Below, in pieces: positions 46,494 through 57,188 of a stretch of DNA of 64,000 nucleotides (within the stretch, counting starts at the first letter, position 1; the number at the start of each line of letters is the position of its first letter). Source of the stretch: Apiosordaria backusii (Eukaryota; Ascomycota; Sordariomycetes; Sordariales; Lasiosphaeriaceae); the NCBI GenBank assembly GCA_030549205.1, contig JAUKTV010000001.1, positions 4,340,001-4,404,000 of the forward strand, written 5' to 3'. The position numbers were made by a program, and so were the translations under genes. Under the pieces are notes generated by a model that was not told the DNA's origin, made no database searches, and was given only the letters and a program-made list of their open reading frames with translations.

Positions 46494-48239
46494 TCAACCA
46501 GGGTTCTTCCCCTTCTCCTCAGACCCTGACCCCGACCCTGATCCAGGCCCTGATCCAGTCCCATCCTTCTCATATGCCTCCCTCATCTTGGACATATTCA
46601 ACAGCAACTCCTCCCTCTCTCTCTCCAGTTTCTCCCTCTCCTTCTCCAGTGACCGTATATACCTTGTCGACATGTCCAACACCTGCGCTTTGCTCAACCT
46701 CCTCTCTCCCAAGTCCAGCCCTATCACTTGACCCCCCTGAACCCCCTGACCAGCATCCGAATCCGCCCCGGAGGCAGTCGTCGTCGGCGAGCGCATCGAC
46801 TCTGGTAGCGTGTTCATCAATATCTCAAACTGCGCGTTCAGCCTGTTGCGGTACTGCTTCTCCACCAGATTATGCGAGTTCCTAGACTTGCGCTCCTGCG
46901 GGGTTTCCTCGCTTCGGTTCTGTGCGTTTTTGGAGGTTCGGGAGGCGCTGCGGAGCTTGGTTTTGGCGGTGCTGCTGGTGCTGCTTGGATTAGGCTGGGG
47001 TGCTCCGATTACTGGTGAGGCGCTCTGCTCAGCGTAATGTTTCGCTCGTTTGCCTGCCGGGCTTCCCATTTCCATACTATTGGTTCTGGATGATGCTTGC
47101 GGGGGCAACTGCTGCCAGTTCTCTGGCCCTCCGTACATGCCCATGGTCGACCTGTCAATTCCAGAACCTGTAGGGCTGGCTACCATCTCATAACTCTGCA
47201 TGACAGGTGACATGAGCGAGTTCGGCGAAGCTGTACCGAGGCTCATGGTGCCATCGTCAATTGTCGGCCAGGGCGGTGGAAAATCAAAGCCAGGCTGCGG
47301 GGGTTGGATGGGCGACACATAATCGCCCATATACGGGTCGGTCACACTCTGTTGTGAACCATAGCCAATCACCCCAGGGCCAGTGGTAGACAGCGAATGC
47401 GCCGCAATCGATACCGAGACGGCAGGAGAGACATTGGTGGTGTACGATGATTGTTGCCAGTCGACAAGAGTCGCGGGCGGTGGGAAAGCTGGCTGGCTGG
47501 TATTCAGGGAGTAGACATTTGGGGTCTCTCGTGACCGGACACGTGCTGCGGATATGGTGCCACCGGCCGTTGGATAGGAATAGTCCGGTTGGCCAAAGGT
47601 TGAGGAGCTAGTGGTCGATGGCGTGTTTGTGGGGTGATACTCCGGGCTAAGGCCGGCTAGCCCCCCGGCTCCGAGCGTTGGGGGATAGCCGCCGGCAGCT
47701 TGGTGCTACAAAAAGTCAGCGCATTCTTGCATTCGGATCCAAAAAATGAGGCCATCGTCAGGCACACTCAGCCCGCCACGCCGCATACTATCGTTTCCCG
47801 CCCGTGCCAATATCAAGAGGTCTAGACCCAATCTCTTTAAAAAGCTCCTGATGGTGCATTGCCGCCCCTTTCCTTCCCCCTTTTTCACCGGGCCTTCCAA
47901 CAGGTTCTCCTGTTGATCACACACTTGTGTCAAGTACGGCCAGCAAAGCTTTCTCTCTTTGGGCATATTTCTGACTTCTCATTTTCCGTTCTCGGGTTTT
48001 TCCTCCGGGCCTGGGCCTCAGGTCCTCGCAGACCACTCCGTCACCATATATCGCCATGGTCGCCATCTCGGTCAACCATTATCCTTGTCTGCGCACTAGG
48101 GACAGGCGGAGCAATGGCATTTGATTTTGACTTGAGCCAGGGCGCCAACTCCACAGGACGAGCAATGAAATTTCAGTCATACCTCAGGGTTACTAGGGGC
48201 GTAGGCGATGAAGAAGGCTTCGTTATTCTGGTGTGTCAT
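46494..48239 (-). CDS. bHLH transcription factor, SREBP-like basic region
   Basis: Exons 48239-48183 (MTHQNNEAFFIAYAPSNPE) and 47705-46494 give 422 residues. The first 290 residues are Pro/Ser/Gly/Tyr-rich, as in an activation region. The bHLH lies at about 293-372: NSHNLVEKQYRNRLNAQFE, then RRLSKAQVLDMSTRYIRSLE, running into a coiled coil (EKEREKLEREREELLLNM). The basic region has Tyr in EKQYR at the place where SREBP-type factors have it, but there are no membrane segments downstream, so this is not a membrane-bound SREBP. The exon 2 acceptor (TTTGTAG) is set by an in-frame TAG just upstream; exon 1 was picked because it is in phase, ends at GTATGA and codes sensible text. The intron of 477 bases is unusually long and may hide another exon. 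Confidence 0.82.
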
Positions 48240-49555
48240 CCCCGGGCCTGTTGGGGCGTGTGGGTTTCGTCGGGGCCTGTTTTGAGCGAACCTGGGGTCT
48301 TGTTGGGAATCCATCACATCAGTTTCAGTCCGCTGCTTGCTGTGTTATATACCTCTTTGGCACGGCCTGGGCTGAGTTGATCCCGAAGACATATACAAAG
48401 GGTCGCCGAAGTATCGGATGCACCTCTTAGATGTCTTTCGAGAAGGTCTTGTCCCCTTCGCCTGGAAATTCTCCTGTGACTGCCCTAGTAGGCAAATGTC
48501 AACTGTTTTTAGACTCGTGGCAATGAATGCTGCATGCTCGATGCTACTGAAACCAGTGGCTTGGGTGACAGTGCCTCCCAAGAGCCAACCGGTGTAAAGT
48601 TTCCGCCACTCCGGGTGCGGTCATGCGGAAGGGGCCGAGGAACCGAGTACACTATTAGATCCCGTCGTCGTTTTGAGGAAATCAGTGGCTGAGTGGGCGC
48701 TGTGGATGTCTCCCCACTGTCGCCGAACTTCAGGGCAAGGGAGGCTTCGATGAATCCCGAACCAAGCCGCTAAGTGTTTGGATGACACAGAGAGTTTTGA
48801 AGCCTGCCCGTATAAATCAGCCGGGGTGCTTGATCGAGAAGTGGTGCTCATTAACGGAAAGCCGATGCATGGGGAGGCTGATCGGGTGTCTCCTTTTGAT
48901 GCTGGGTCCAGTGTGGTATTATATACCGCGCGTCCAGCGCCCGAGATGGTTCCGCACAGTCAGCCCCAGGCCCAGCGCCTCTTTCCTATCGTGTTCCTGG
49001 TACATGGGCATTGCTTCCTCGTCTATGACAGGGGGTGTTGGGGCGAGCTACTGCACCAAGATGCTTAGATTTCGTCTGAGGGGGCCACACCTACAGGCAA
49101 GCGCAGCTGGATCAGGTTGGGAGTAGAGCCGTGTGCTTGCAGGGCATCCCGTACCTCCCTGGCTTTGTGATCCGAGGACATCACTGGTCAGCGACAATGC
49201 AAGATGAGGTAGCGAAACCCCAGAAATGTCCCTGAGCCCTTGGCACCATCTCGAGGCAAATCACATCTGGCATACCTGTCACCCAGCTGTGCCGCTTCTG
49301 AGTAGCCGCCCCATTCAACATGTCGATATCCGCATTCTCTGCATGAGAGTGAAGCTCACTAGTCCCTTTCGATACGGCCTTGGTGTGGTGTTTTCCTATT
49401 TGTCCCCCAACTTCACGCCGGAACGGCAGTAGTCCCTCCCTCGGCGGCGGCTTCGGCGGCAGAGCCCGCAGACGGGAGGTGACAATGCTAGCCAGACTGG
49501 CTTTAGTTTGAGTATGACCTCGTTGCCTGAAAAGGCTGCAATTTTCGTTGCTTTT
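48240..49555. other. Gene-poor stretch
   Basis: No protein gene supported. Contains the upstream flank of the bHLH gene. Several 70-115-residue frames overlap on both strands without domain features or agreement of splice sites. Confidence 0.5.
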
Positions 49556-50295
49556 TCATTGCACAGAGCCAGTCGGGATGGTTTGAAGGCTGCCGGACCT
49601 TGATATACGTGTTCTCGCAGTATAGCCAAGCGTCCTGTGCAACCTTGGTACGCTTGTTCCTTGGTGATGGGAAACTTGGAGGAGCCGATCGTGTAAGACT
49701 ATGGCGATCTCCCGCCCGATGAAGCTGCTTAGGGTCAATAAGTCCTGCTCGTCATTCTCGAACGAGGATGGGCCTCCCGGATCTGAGATGTTTTGCCGTT
49801 CTGGCCACTGGCGAGGGGGCAAGCAACGCCAGAGGCGGATCTTGGTTGCTGTCGTGAACACAGTCTCGGTTTGGGTTGCCCACATCCCACATCCGGTGCG
49901 CGAAAAATACGGGAAATGACCCCTGCACAAACCCACTCCGGAAGAGACGCAGTAAACTGATCCTTCACACAGGAGTGGAGATTCCATGTTGTGAGGTGGG
50001 CGGATACGTTGCGGTACGATTCGATGCTATTGCTGATCTCGACATCATACTGGATAACGTGCATTGACTGAGACATCATGATGTTGACAGCTGCGAACAT
50101 GTTGCTGCCAAATGCTAAAGTGCGAATTCCAGAACTCCGTAGGCTATGTTGTTGCCACAGTCGGGTGATGCCGCAGGGAGCAGAAGCCATGAAGTCTTGA
50201 ACAAACGAAATCGGGTAAAAACGGCGAATCATAAAAAAGAACCTGGAAGAGTCTAGAGGTCTCAGATGTAGACCAGTCATTAGTATTGATTCCAA
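49556..50295 (-). pseudogene. Probable decayed membrane-protein gene
   Basis: Two minus-strand frames carry protein-like text that continues from one to the other. The first reads GIRTLAFGSNMFAAVNIMMS, SMHVIQYDVEISNSIESYRN and SLPEWVCAGVI; the second, from about 49925, reads PYFSRTGCGMWATQTETVFT, KIRLWR, SFENDEQDLLTLSSFIGREI and LHDRLLQVS. Neither has an obvious start or a closing segment, and the change between frames has no splice sites or homopolymer. It looks like an inactive copy of an uncharacterised fungal integral-membrane protein. The identity is not certain; it could be a gene with unseen introns. Confidence 0.38.
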
Positions 50296-51919
50296 AACTG
50301 TCCTTTGTGGTCGATTGAGAGCCCCTGACTGGCAACAGGTGAGTGTCAGGAGACTGACTGACGCCTACCTCAGCCAGGCGGCTCGGCTATCACCACCATC
50401 ACAAAACGGGATTGGAGGCCACAAAATTCGAGATAAGTGCCGGAACTTAAGAGACTTAAAATTCGCAGTAGACGACCTTGTGTAATGAAAGTCCTCTCGC
50501 TGGAAAGAGATCAATGATTGTAGGATGGGCAGAGGAGACTGTGCTCGCCATCAAAGAGCGCGATAATGGATTGAAACAACGTGACTGTTGATATCGAATA
50601 TAACTGAACACGAAAATTCCGTTTGTCCGCCTGATCTAATTACGAGTCGAAGCTCCTTCCAGCCCATCCCAAGTCGTGCTTGCCTCCCGTCCTCCATGTC
50701 CATTCATTACCTTAGCACCGAAGCAGGCAGGCGCACTGATCAAAGGAAACAGCGGACCATGTAAAAGAATTGCGCTTATTCCTCAGGTGACTTTTTCATG
50801 GGCAGTACCTGGTAGTTCCCTTGGTTTCTATGTCTCCGGCGTTTGTAGGCCCAGTGCAAATGACAGGCCACAAGATCAAGTTGGGAATCGTAGGCAGGCT
50901 CAGCCGACGGACGAACGGACACCTCGAGTATTAATTACGGCCCCTGAGTCTTTGGTCGAGCCGATGTATCACATTCCGCCTTCGTTTCCTGTCAGATAAC
51001 TCGACGTCAATCCGTGAGCCCTCTTTCAAGAATCATCTTTTTGGTCCGTTTCAACTTCAAGAGGTTCTCTCCCCAAGAATGAATCTCCCAGCAGTCTGAA
51101 TCAGAGCCTCACATACTTTTATCCAGATCCAGTGCGTCCCCACGTCGCCGCGATCGAGTCAACCGACAGCGACACCGCGTCGAGAGCTGGCCCCAACCCA
51201 CGGAACTATCGTCGAACTCTGACCTACACAGAATGATTCAACCTATAGTTACCATCGACAGTGGTAGACCGATTAAATGCCCCCGTCTCCAACCCTCGAC
51301 TACACCCTTTCAGCTCGAGCGACTCCGGAGTCAAGGTCATCCTCCGCTGCTCCGTATCGGCCTTTTATACACGTGTCTACTCCTTCGAATTTGTCCCAAG
51401 CACCGGTGCCTCCGTCAATACCCGTCTTGCGTGCCAAAGGACACGCCGAAAGAGCATTGTCACTTGGCCGAAACAGAGATGGGACAGTTGAGCTGAGTGG
51501 TTATTGCTCTGTGCCCCAGAGGCCAACTGAAGACACAAGATTGGAACTGTGCTCACTCGCGGTGGCACCAGTAACAATGACACCAAACTTGAACTGGCCT
51601 CTCACCCAAGCCTGTCTTGGAGTTGTTTCTTTGGACACTTTCTTGTGTGCTAACTTGTGCCAGGTTAATTGCGGCCGAGACTTTGTCTTCTTCGACTTTG
51701 CCCCTGTATACTACGATGTCCATATTGCACCTTAATCCTCGTTGTGTCACAATACACTAGACCGAGACTCCCTCAGTACTCGTACACGATAGCTACACAA
51801 AGACATCGTGGGCCATGTTCTCTAGACATCCAGGGGGTATGATAAACAAAGTACTATAAATACGCTTCTTCCCATGTGTGAATCTCGAAAGCTAGTGGAC
51901 AAAGCTCGTTACCGGCTCT
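50296..51919. other. Gene-poor stretch before the secreted protein
   Basis: No gene supported. A frame at 51277-51735 (152 residues) lacks an ATG-supported domain. Probably the promoter region of the secreted protein and old non-coding DNA. Confidence 0.5.
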
Positions 51920-52921
51920 ATGAACATGATATTCCGCGCATTCGTTTTGGCATTTGCCGCAGTTGGCTTCGCAGCCATCCATGTAGGCAATGATAACCAG
52001 GATCGACTCGAAGTCCGCGCTCTTTTTGCTTCCAATTCATCGTCGGCATCGACATGCTTAAATACCGTTACTAGAACTATCACGCCTACAAAAACGCAAG
52101 TATCTCCCAAGATAACTATCACGTCTGCAAGGTGGCACCATAGCATCAACTGACAGGCCCACAGCGAGATCGCTACCGTCACCACCACCACAACCATCCT
52201 CAAAAACACCTCCACCCCCTCACCAAGCCCCGAAAAGCCATCCTCTCCCGCCCCCCGAGTCCGCCTCCCGAGAGCCATTCATCCCCGAGCCATAACCAAT
52301 ATCTCCACTTCCATCACTGCATCAGTCGCATCCACAAAGTCCGCTACCATAGTGTCCGCCGCCACCTCGACCACCTCCGCTTCACCCACCACCAGCCTGA
52401 AGTCTACCACCGCCACAACCAAGCCTCCCTCCACCCTCACCTCCACCTCCACCTCTCGAACCGTCACCCTTCTCCCGACAACAACCAGAACCTGCCCCGT
52501 CACAACCATAACCATCACCGCTCCTCCCACAACCACAACCTCGACGTCCACACTGACTTTGACCACCACGATCCCATCTGATAACTCCACATCCCCTTGT
52601 ACGGGCCAAACCTGTGGCACATACACACCCTATCCCTGCCCCGACACACCCCTAGGTTCCTGCCTCTGCGGGATCGACTCTGAGGGGGAGTCCTTCTGTT
52701 TCGTGAATGATTACTGCAGCTCGGAGAAGAACTGCAACGCAAACAAGGAATGTGAGGCTGGGTATAGATGTGTGATTGGAAGCTGTTGCAATGTGGGGAA
52801 GTGTGTTAAAGAGGCAAAAGGCAAGTGTATCAATCCCCAAGCGCCGGAGATTGTGTTTGGGCTGAGGGCTGGGGTGAGGAAGTACAAGTGTAGTAATGCT
52901 ACGCCTGGGGGTTGTAAGTGA
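51920..52921 (+). CDS. Secreted Thr-rich protein with cysteine-rich C-terminus
   Basis: Exons 51920-52099 and 52157-52921 give 314 residues. The signal peptide is MNMIFRAFVLAFAAVGFAA, cut near residue 19-22. A long Thr/Ser/Pro-rich stalk (likely O-mannosylated) is followed by a compact domain of about 105 residues with 16 cysteines: CTGQTC, PLGSCLCG, ESFCFVNDYCS, NCNANKECEAGYRC, GSCCNVGKC and KCSNATPGGC. The spacing suggests a disulfide-knotted domain, but I do not recognise the family. No GPI signal or membrane segment, so it is secreted or wall-bound. The second acceptor (TGACAG at 52151-52156) was chosen because it alone keeps phase. It stands alone in a gene-poor region, as do many small secreted, effector-like proteins; that role is inference. 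Confidence 0.8.
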
Positions 52922-53100
52922 AGCAACTAGATGAGAGAAAGGAAAGGTTACTAGGCCTTTGCTTGCTGTGGATTGGGTCGTACCATGTACTAAGGTAGTA
53001 GAGAGCAACAAGGAGACAACGCCACAGGCACAGGAACCACCGATATCATGTAAACTTTGCTGTCTGCGAATGGTTCTTTTTTGTTGATAGAGCCTATCTA

Positions 53101-53338
53101 AGCACGCTGTGGACAAAAAACTGGTACTGCAAGTGTTCAACAAGCATCAAAACACAGTTGACAGACCACATAAGATAGCCGTTAGGCGTCGAAAGATAAC
53201 CAGTAGACCTTCAAAGATAGTCGACAGGCCTTAAAATGGTGCAATAGGCCTTTAAATGCAATTGCAATGCCTATATTTAGTAGTCTATATGGTAGGCTGT
53301 GCATATAGCGGTGCCAGTTTTTTTGTCCAGGGCGTGCT
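53101..53338. mobile_element. MITE-like element with about 30-bp inverted ends
   Basis: Left end 53101-53130 begins AGCACGCTGTGGACAAAAAA; the right end, read on the minus strand from 53338, begins AGCACGCCCTGGACAAAAAA. Over about 30 bases they differ at four positions plus one A of length. The 238-base element has no coding capacity, and its middle has diverged repeats of the type AAGATAG...AGGCCTT. The left flank is TA; the right is AA, so a TA target duplication may have decayed. Size and structure fit a non-autonomous DNA transposon, perhaps of the Tc1/mariner group. Confidence 0.75.
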
Positions 53339-54264
53339 AAGGTACCAAAGCCAGTAAGTCTTTAGCGATTGAGCTACAAAAAAGCATATCCCCTTCCACT
53401 CAAATTCCCAGAGCACATAGCTACTTCAGCCTGCCTGCATACCTACCCACACCGAGAAGTTTATTCTCAAGCTGAAGGTCTCTGTCTGGAGGAATTCGAT
53501 AATGTACGGGCAAGGACGGGAGAAAAGAAGGCACCTACCTACCTGCCTGCCCTGCCCTGAGACATGCTTCTTCGCTCGCCCAAACCCTACTACTGACTCC
53601 AGGCCTTGTAGCTATCTCAAAAAGGATCAAGTGTGCTGATGATGAATTGGTTGGAGTCATGCAAGCAAGAAAAGAACCCACCCCCCCGCCCCCAAATTCG
53701 GCAAGACAGCGTGTCGTCCCAAAATTTCCCGATTTAGGAAATCGGGGCCTTGGTTATAACCGGACCAACGAGAGTAGTAAGTCCGAGTAGAAACCATATA
53801 CCCGCTTATAAACACCTGTGCCCAGCTCCCACCAAAGCACCTGCCCCTTAACCCCCATCCCCGACCAGCTCGGAAGTAGCTAGAAGTAGCCCAATCATAT
53901 AAACACCCCTCAAACTCCATTACTATGGAATGTTCAGTTTGCCAAACGCCCCTCGTCTGTCCACCCAAATGGCCCAAATCTCCCATAAATACCCCAGAGT
54001 GAGGGATGAGACGTGAAGAAGAGCCGAGACCAGCCTACCGCCCTTACATAGCCCCTCATCCACATCTCGATAGATGATCGGTCTGTTGTACAGTAACCAG
54101 ATAACTCCCCCAAGCCATATATACCCCAAACCTCAAGTGTCACCCCCCTGAACCCGAAAAACAAAAGTACCCCCTAAAGAGAAAGGTATATCCCGAGAAG
54201 ATAACTGGAAGGTCTACAAACGCCCTCCTCAGAAGAAAAAAAGAAAGAAAAGCGAGATCAGAGA
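53339..54264. other. Intergenic; no gene supported
   Basis: About 900 bases between the MITE-like element and the 3' end of the Arg/Ser-rich membrane protein gene. Contains an imperfect palindrome around 53724-53745 (AATTTCCCGATTTAGG with GAAATCGGGG) but no coding or RNA feature that I recognise. Confidence 0.5.
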
Positions 54265-55908
54265 CTAATGCTCCCCTCTCATCTCCCTCCTAAAAGCCCT
54301 CAATCTCCCCAAAAGCGTCGTATTCCTGCTCCGGTGATTCGCGCGCCGGTCTCGGGCACTTCTCCCTCTCTCCCTCTCTTGATGTCCAGGCGCAGGCGTC
54401 CGCTCCCGTCTCCGTCTCTCCCTAGCCCTATCCCTTTCCCTCTCCTCCCTCCTCGGATCCAAAAATTCCACTCTAACTCTCTGCGATTCAGGACTGGGAA
54501 ACTGAATATCCGGGCTCGGTGACATTGGAGGCAGCACCGACGTAGAATAAGGCCGTTGTTGTCGTTGCCTTCGCGGGTGCGGGAAGCTGACCGCAGGAGA
54601 AGAATCCTCCTCATCATCAGCATCACTCCCCCTTTCAACCCTCCTATCCCTCCTCAGACTCCGCCGTCTCCTCCTCTCCGGGCTGAACGCCTCAAAGTGA
54701 GGATCATGATTGACGTTAGAAGAAGTCGCTTCTGATGATGGTTGGCCATCGTGTACCCTCATACTCGTCCCGACAGATTGAAAGCTGAGCTCAGAAGGAT
54801 GAACGCCCTCGCTTTGGTCCTCCTCGCTAACACTGACGCTGGGAGAGTTGTTACGCCATCCGATTCGGGGGTACGGACCTGTTGATCGCTGTCGCTGTGG
54901 GGAGGGAGAACGATCAATGAGTCTGATCGAGTTCATGCGTCTCTGACGGCTTCTACCACGCTCTCTCATAGGCGGGAAGTGTAAATCGGAGAATTCGGAG
55001 GGAGACAGAGGCTGACGACTAGACGCGGCTGATTCGGAGATTGATCTAGCGTGACCACCACCAAGGCGCTTCGTGGCCTTAAAGAAGGGAAACCATGATC
55101 TCGGACGGCTCTCGGCCGAACGCTCAGCTGCGTCAGAGTGTGACATGCCGGCCTGGCCGTTGATGGGTTGAGATCCAATCCCTCGATTGGGCGGCAGAAA
55201 AGGCCCATTTAGGTAGTTGTTTGGAGGCATGCCGTTGGTGAATGGAGGCATCAAAGTTGGGCCATAATGAAAAGGGACCTGCTGCAATTGGGAAGGCGCT
55301 TGGTAATCCACAGCAGATGAGAAACGGATCTCATTCGCGCGACTATCATTAGAGGGAGTAGGCCTATAAGCCGGAGGGGGAATAAAAATTGGCACCGGGC
55401 CAGCTGTCCACAGTACTGGGGCTGGGGTTGGAGGCGGCGGTATAACCGGACCACGGAGCTGGCAGTCGTCGTTGGCAAGATCCACCATTTCCACGTGCTG
55501 TGACGATGGACGACGGGGGCTGGTACTGCTATCTGAATCCCGGCGATCTCTGGCTTCCCTGCTAACCGAGCGAGAAGTTCTGCGGGAATGTGATCGACGG
55601 TAAATTGAACCCGATATTCTTTGACTCCGGCGACTTCGGCGATGCTCAGATCGGCAGTCGGAGCGAGAATGGCGGGTCAAGGCAGCGAGGTTGGCAGCGA
55701 GGCTGGACCTTCGCGACTTTTTATGGTCAGATTTGCCCAACTTTGTCCACAGATACCACCCCAGACCGACGCAGAATACGGCCACAAGAACCACTCCAAA
55801 CTGGGCAAGATCGCTCAGGCAATCCCACCCATAGCAGTTCGAATCAATAGTTCGGCGAGGGCTCAGGTATTCGCCACCATGGTTAGTCAGCTTGGTTGCG
55901 GGAGCCAT
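54265..55908 (-). CDS. Arg/Ser-rich single-pass membrane protein
   Basis: Uninterrupted frame of 547 residues. The first 33 residues include three Cys-adjacent polar sites (NCYGWDC), followed by one membrane helix at about 36-55 (FGVVLVAVFCVGLGWYLW) and then Lys/Arg. The remaining 490 residues are disordered, with RS and SR pairs, Pro-rich stretches (PVIPPPPTPAPV), and a very Arg/Glu-rich C-terminus (RRERERDRARERRRRER). The topology is likely N-terminus in the lumen or outside, with a long cytoplasmic tail. I do not recognise the family; the RS-type tail resembles SRPK substrates, but a membrane anchor makes a splicing role unlikely. It could organise proteins at the ER or plasma membrane. 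Confidence 0.72.
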   Translation of the reverse strand: MAPATKLTNHGGEYLSPRRTIDSNCYGWDCLSDLAQFGVVLVAVFCVGLGWYLWTKLGKSDHKKSRRSSLAANLAALTRHSRSDCRSEHRRSRRSQRISGSIYRRSHSRRTSRSVSREARDRRDSDSSTSPRRPSSQHVEMVDLANDDCQLRGPVIPPPPTPAPVLWTAGPVPIFIPPPAYRPTPSNDSRANEIRFSSAVDYQAPSQLQQVPFHYGPTLMPPFTNGMPPNNYLNGPFLPPNRGIGSQPINGQAGMSHSDAAERSAESRPRSWFPFFKATKRLGGGHARSISESAASSRQPLSPSEFSDLHFPPMRERGRSRQRRMNSIRLIDRSPSPQRQRSTGPYPRIGWRNNSPSVSVSEEDQSEGVHPSELSFQSVGTSMRVHDGQPSSEATSSNVNHDPHFEAFSPERRRRRSLRRDRRVERGSDADDEEDSSPAVSFPHPRRQRQQRPYSTSVLPPMSPSPDIQFPSPESQRVRVEFLDPRREERERDRARERRRRERTPAPGHQERERGRSARDRRANHRSRNTTLLGRLRAFRREMRGEH

Positions 55909-56115
55909 GTTGCTGTTTCAACCTGGGCTTTGATGTTGATGGTACGGAGAAATTGTGACAGAGAGTGAAAATGGGGGTTGGTAAATCTATGGATGATTGT
56001 GCCGGTTAATTGTTGAGGGAAAAAAAATGGCAGCTCGAGTTGGTGAACTTCCAAAGTCGTTGGCCTACACCAGGTAGCCCAAGGCCGCCTAAGGCAAAAG
56101 GAATGAATGAATGAG

Positions 56116-56543
56116 CTAGCTGCTGTCGTTTGCGCTGTTTAGGCGAGTGGGAGAGTCCTTGACAGGCAGTTGATCGAGGACGACGGGCGAAGATGGAAAA
56201 TAAACGGGATTAACAGAGATGGCGGGCTCCGCGAGTTCAGCGAGATGCTGGTGTTGGTCAATAAGAGACATCCATGGCGATGTTGTTGCCGAAGTTGAGT
56301 TATTGGTTTGGTGTGAGGAGTAGAGTTGGAGGTCGCCGAGGAAGAAGGATGGTGACTAAATAGGTCAGCAGGGGTAGGAAAAGAGGTCAGGACAGAGTCG
56401 TACCTTCCCTTCACTTTGTTTGCTCCTGCACATGGCGGAGCAGTCATTCACCCGCAACATTTTCACCACGTGGGCCCAGCACTCGGGGCTGAGTAGTTCT
56501 GTGATTTGCTCTCGGATGGGAAGGATTTCATCAAGCTCCGATT
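56116..56543 (-). CDS. Putative small gene, 3' exons only
   Basis: Two minus-strand exons join in phase: 56543-56404 (SELDEILPIREQITELLSPE, then KMLRVNDCSAMCRSKQSEGK) and 56355-56116 (SPSFFLGDLQLYSSHQ, then SLIDQHQHLAELAEPAISV, stop TAG). The donor is GTACGA and the acceptors are TTTCAAG and TTTAG. The text has normal residue variety and helices, unlike neighbouring frames. The 5' exon is not resolved: an ATG at about 56635 (MLKHLFSLLC) with donor GTTAGT is close but not in phase with the acceptor used. I recognise no family. It lies head-on in the promoter region of CTR9, so it may instead be a chance frame. Confidence 0.4.
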
Positions 56544-57188
56544 CTTGAAATCAAATTCTGGAGCGCCTATTGGTAGGATCGAGGAGCCACACAGTACTAA
56601 CGCATAACAAAGAGAAGAGATGTTTCAGCATAGTCTGATGGTAGATAAACAAATATTCGAATGAATTTTATCTGGCTGATGATGCTGGGTGGTCTTGGTG
56701 GCAGCCTTGTTGTTCAGGGGTGGTTTTCTGCAAGAGATCCACAGCTGCCAGCCAATAGAATCACCCAAATTTGCCGGCATCTGCTGCATCAGAAATTCTC
56801 TGCAGGGATCTGCCAATCCAAGCCTTTCAGCCTCATCAACTGCTGCTCGTCTCGTCTTCCAGACGCGACAACGCTCTTCGCACCGCAGCTGCCACTTCCA
56901 CCCAACCTCAACCAAAGTTTGTCGCAACCCCCACAGCGCCACCCGTACATCTCCACCATGAGATTTTCCATCCCTCAACTCTAATCCGACCTTCTCTACG
57001 GCGCTTGACGAGAATTATTACGACCAACCGATGCAAAACTTAACACCCGACTAACCCCGTCGATTTCATCAACCGAACGCGCAGCCGATTCGAGGCCATC
57101 CACAGCCAACCCACAGCGTCCCGTCTTTAGTCACCCGAATCGATCAGCTCTTATCCCCGAGTTCCGCGGCGCGATCTCGACAGCCACG

